DNA of 7,695 bases, from positions 1-7,695 of the forward strand of contig JAJYAE010000216.1 of the NCBI GenBank assembly GCA_021779695.1, given 5' to 3'. Both the position numbers and the translations under genes were made by a program. The notes below the pieces were generated by a model that was not told the DNA's origin, made no database searches, and saw only the letters and a program-made list of their open reading frames with translations. Source of the DNA: Acidobacteriota bacterium (GTDB taxonomy: Bacteria; Acidobacteriota; Terriglobia; Terriglobales; Acidobacteriaceae). Of the stretch, positions 6,078 through 7,695 are shown one piece after another (within the stretch, counting starts at the first letter, position 1; every line of letters begins with the position of its first letter).

Positions 6078-7433
6078 CTAAAGCGGCTTCCACTCGAAAG
6101 GAAACAACTTTCCTGCTTCTGTCGAGTCCAGTTTCGCACCGGCTGACACAGCCGCACGGGCTAGCACTGGATCGCGCCCCGCCGCCAGGTCCGCCGCCGT
6201 CGGAATCAGCACTTCGTCCGGCATGACTCCGGTCTTTTCCAGGCTCTTCCCGTCACCCATCAAAAGATTGGCGTCGGTGACGGCTACCGCATAAGGGTAG
6301 GTGCCCATAAGCTCCGGATGAAAGATCGCTTCCATTACGGCACCGGAGGTCTCATCCCCAATTACGGTGCCGCGATGTTCTAGTTGAACCACGCGGGCCA
6401 GCAGTTCTGCGGCGGACGCAGAGTTTTCATCCACAAGCACGATGAGCTTTCCCTCGAAGGGGTGCGCAGCGTGCTTGGCGACGAGCGGTTTGGGAGCGCC
6501 CCTGCCAACCCGATCGGCGATCTTGATATCGCGATCGAACAGAGACCCCACCATCATCTTGAGCGAGTCAGCCGCGCCTCCGGGATCTCCGCGCAAGTCC
6601 AGAATGAGCGCTGCGTGTGTGCGGGCCTTTCCGATGGCATTCTCGACCTCTTGCATACCAAGGTTGAATTGCGGCACCTTCCAGATCATCACATCCCCGA
6701 CTTCAGAAATCCGCGCCCTTTCCGACTCGTACTGGTCCCCGCTCATTCGCCAGAAATTGGTGAAGTCGACTCCCGCGCTGAGGTACATGGGCGAAACCTT
6801 CACTTCGGTATTCACTGAAACCTTGCGTTGCTCTCCCGTCGGCGACCGCAACAGGAGCTCTGTCGACTTTTGTGGCGCAATCACTCCGAAGTAGTACATC
6901 ATGGCTTTAAAATCCTGGCGGTTTACCTTGAAGCCGTTCATCAGCACCACCTGATCGCCAGCGTGCACCTTCGACTCGGCGTCCGACTTGGGGCGAATGC
7001 GAGTGATGAAGCAGTCGTCTCCCAGAATCGTCAGCCGGAAGCCCGTGTCAAAGTGCGTCATCCGAAGGGGGGGAACGAAGTAGGTGTGCGAATCTTTGAG
7101 CCCCCCGAGGAATGCGGCAATGACCTGGAAACCCTCATTCATAGTATGTGCAGTCCCGATTCGCTCGGAATACTCCCGGTATCGGGCGTCCCAATCCAAC
7201 CCTTGAAACTTTGGATCGTAGTAGTTCTTCTTGACCTCAGAATATGCGGTCTTCAAGATTCCAGAGATTTGCTCCCGCTGATCTTTGTAGAGGGTCTGCA
7301 ATTGCTGAGCAGCGCCGGTACCCACCTCGATTAGTGCGCATCCCAACAAAGCGGCAGCTGCTACCCTTCCGTAAAGTCCTGTCATAACTTGGGCCCCGGC
7401 TTCTTCTGAACTTTTCCGGGAGAATAATATCAT
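6078..7433 (-). CDS. Exported S41-family (C-terminal processing-like) peptidase with PDZ-like domain
   Basis: A 451-residue protein of the S41 (tail-specific protease/TSPc) superfamily. A signal sequence lies at about residues 18-42, so the enzyme should act in the periplasm or outside; the LLGC at 29-32 is a weak lipobox. The N-terminal helical part (about 45-125, with GLKDSHTYF) is followed by a PDZ-like domain (about 130-207; HAGDQVVLMNG) and the TSPc core with LILDLRGDPGG (277-287) and VDENSASAAE (334-343). By alignment with E. coli Tsp the nucleophile is S340. The Lys expected 25 residues later, in the GxxTxGK motif, is Ala (A365 in GDETSGA), so the usual Ser-Lys dyad is missing; another base, as in tricorn-type S41 enzymes, is possible. 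The first ATG has AGG four bases upstream; an alternative ATG at codon 17 (7383-7385) begins a cleaner signal peptide but lacks a close ribosome site. It is convergent with the GT87 gene, and its substrate is unknown. Confidence 0.9.
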   Translation of the reverse strand: MILFSRKSSEEAGAQVMTGLYGRVAAAALLGCALIEVGTGAAQQLQTLYKDQREQISGILKTAYSEVKKNYYDPKFQGLDWDARYREYSERIGTAHTMNEGFQVIAAFLGGLKDSHTYFVPPLRMTHFDTGFRLTILGDDCFITRIRPKSDAESKVHAGDQVVLMNGFKVNRQDFKAMMYYFGVIAPQKSTELLLRSPTGEQRKVSVNTEVKVSPMYLSAGVDFTNFWRMSGDQYESERARISEVGDVMIWKVPQFNLGMQEVENAIGKARTHAALILDLRGDPGGAADSLKMMVGSLFDRDIKIADRVGRGAPKPLVAKHAAHPFEGKLIVLVDENSASAAELLARVVQLEHRGTVIGDETSGAVMEAIFHPELMGTYPYAVAVTDANLLMGDGKSLEKTGVMPDEVLIPTAADLAAGRDPVLARAAVSAGAKLDSTEAGKLFPFEWKPL

Positions 7434-7556
7434 TGAGCCTACCGATCATAGACCGCATTGGGGAAGTGGAAGGCAGTCGAATAGAGCGAAGCCATTGGCG
7501 TTTCCACGAACCAACTCTTCCATGTCCGTGGTTCCCGCTCCTTGGAATCCGAGCGT

Positions 7557-7582
7557 ATCACCGCTAGGCATCACCGCTAGGC
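7557..7582. repeat. Two tandem copies of a 13-bp unit
   Basis: ATCACCGCTAGGC occurs twice, head to tail, without mismatch (7557-7569 and 7570-7582), just left of the large inverted repeat. It may be a slippage duplication or a paired protein-binding site; a third copy is not seen. Confidence 0.7.
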
Positions 7583-7585
7583 AAG

Positions 7586-7650
7586 ATCGGAAACGCCTCG
7601 GGTGATGTAGCTATGCTGGCACCTCGGAGTTGATCCGAGGCGTTTTCGAT
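7586..7650. terminator. Long inverted repeat, probable bidirectional terminator with alternative inner hairpin
   Basis: Left arm 7586-7601 (ATCGGAAACGCCTCGG) pairs with right arm 7635-7650 (CCGAGGCGTTTTCGAT) at 15 of 16 positions, the other being a G-T wobble, across a 33-base loop. A-rich bases in the left arm and T-rich bases in the right arm give a bidirectional terminator look. Inside the loop CCTCGG (7622-7627) can also pair with CCGAGG (7635-7640) around a 7-base loop, followed by CGTTTT. The two folds exclude each other. It lies upstream of the S41 gene and may end a gene outside the window. Confidence 0.55.
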
Positions 7651-7695
7651 TTGCGGGTGAGAAGGAAGCCGCAGGCGCCGGGGCCGCGGTGATCG

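Larger units (their letters stand above)
7434..7695. other. Right-end non-coding region
   Basis: No convincing gene is seen in these 262 bases on either strand; the minus-strand frames entering from the right edge are short and lack domain signatures. On the minus strand TATGAT (7450-7445) is a fair -10 match, which would put transcription start only a few bases before the first S41 ATG and so would favour the codon-17 start. A 6-bp inverted pair GAACCA/TGGTTC (7508-7513 / 7529-7534) is also present. The tandem repeat and large inverted repeat are listed separately. Confidence 0.45.

Noticed and set aside
5785..6093. 102-codon minus-strand ORF downstream of the S41 gene
   Set aside because: It starts at a GTG inside the protease end, has a composition unlike a folded protein and no domain; the region looks non-coding.
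6384..7334. Plus-strand open frames opposite the S41 protease (6384-6818, 6442-6894, 6828-7334)
   Set aside because: Shadows of a clearly coding minus-strand gene; the translations match no family.
7651..7695. Possible C-terminus of a gene entering on the minus strand from the right edge
   Set aside because: All three frames are short and without signature, and they run through the inverted repeat; more sequence to the right would be needed to call a gene.

Overview
The window looks like chromosome from a GC-rich Gram-negative bacterium, most probably an acidobacterium (Terriglobia/Acidobacteriaceae-like). That placement rests on the protein styles: a tannase-family esterase with a CSDGG serine motif, an S41 protease that has Ala where the usual catalytic Lys sits, and a GT2/methyltransferase/GT87 set. 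It also rests on an intergenic repeat that resembles, from memory, dispersed acidobacterial elements. It is inference, not a database result. I see no insertion sequence, prophage, CRISPR array, tRNA or rRNA.

Layout. Positions 1-916 (minus) carry the N-terminal 305 codons of a secreted tannase/feruloyl esterase that runs off the left edge. A 193-bp gap follows, holding a good extended -10 promoter for that gene and a hairpin-forming repeat-like block (991-1105). Positions 1110-2114 (minus) encode a secreted or membrane-anchored polysaccharide deacetylase (NodB fold) with its metal and catalytic motifs intact. A 565-bp divergent spacer (2115-2679) has no convincing large gene. It does contain a 9-bp inverted repeat, a 22-codon ORF with an excellent Shine-Dalgarno sequence, and a run of four closely packed hairpins just upstream of the next operon. 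On the plus strand come a family-2 glycosyltransferase of the polyprenyl-phosphate sugar synthase type (2680-3408), a class I SAM methyltransferase that overlaps it by ATGA (3405-4169), and a multi-spanning GT87/DUF2029 glycosyltransferase (4324-5715). A 362-bp convergent spacer holds weak hairpins and a 42-codon ORF with a GGDEF-start-like motif. An exported S41 protease with a PDZ-like domain lies on the minus strand (6078-7433). The right end (7434-7695) has a tandem 13-bp repeat and a strong 16-bp inverted repeat with an alternative inner hairpin, either a terminator or a switch-like element.

Functionally, the plus-strand trio reads as a small envelope-glycan or glycolipid module. The GT2 enzyme would charge a polyprenyl-phosphate carrier with a sugar, and the GT87 membrane enzyme is of the type that uses such lipid-linked donors. 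The methyltransferase is translationally coupled to the GT2 and may modify the glycan or lipid. The flanking minus-strand genes are exported hydrolases (ester, N-acetyl-glycan and peptide bonds) with no clear dependence on the trio. No wholly new system is evident. The items most worth a second look are the structured leader ahead of the GT2 gene, the non-canonical S41 active site and the right-end inverted repeat.
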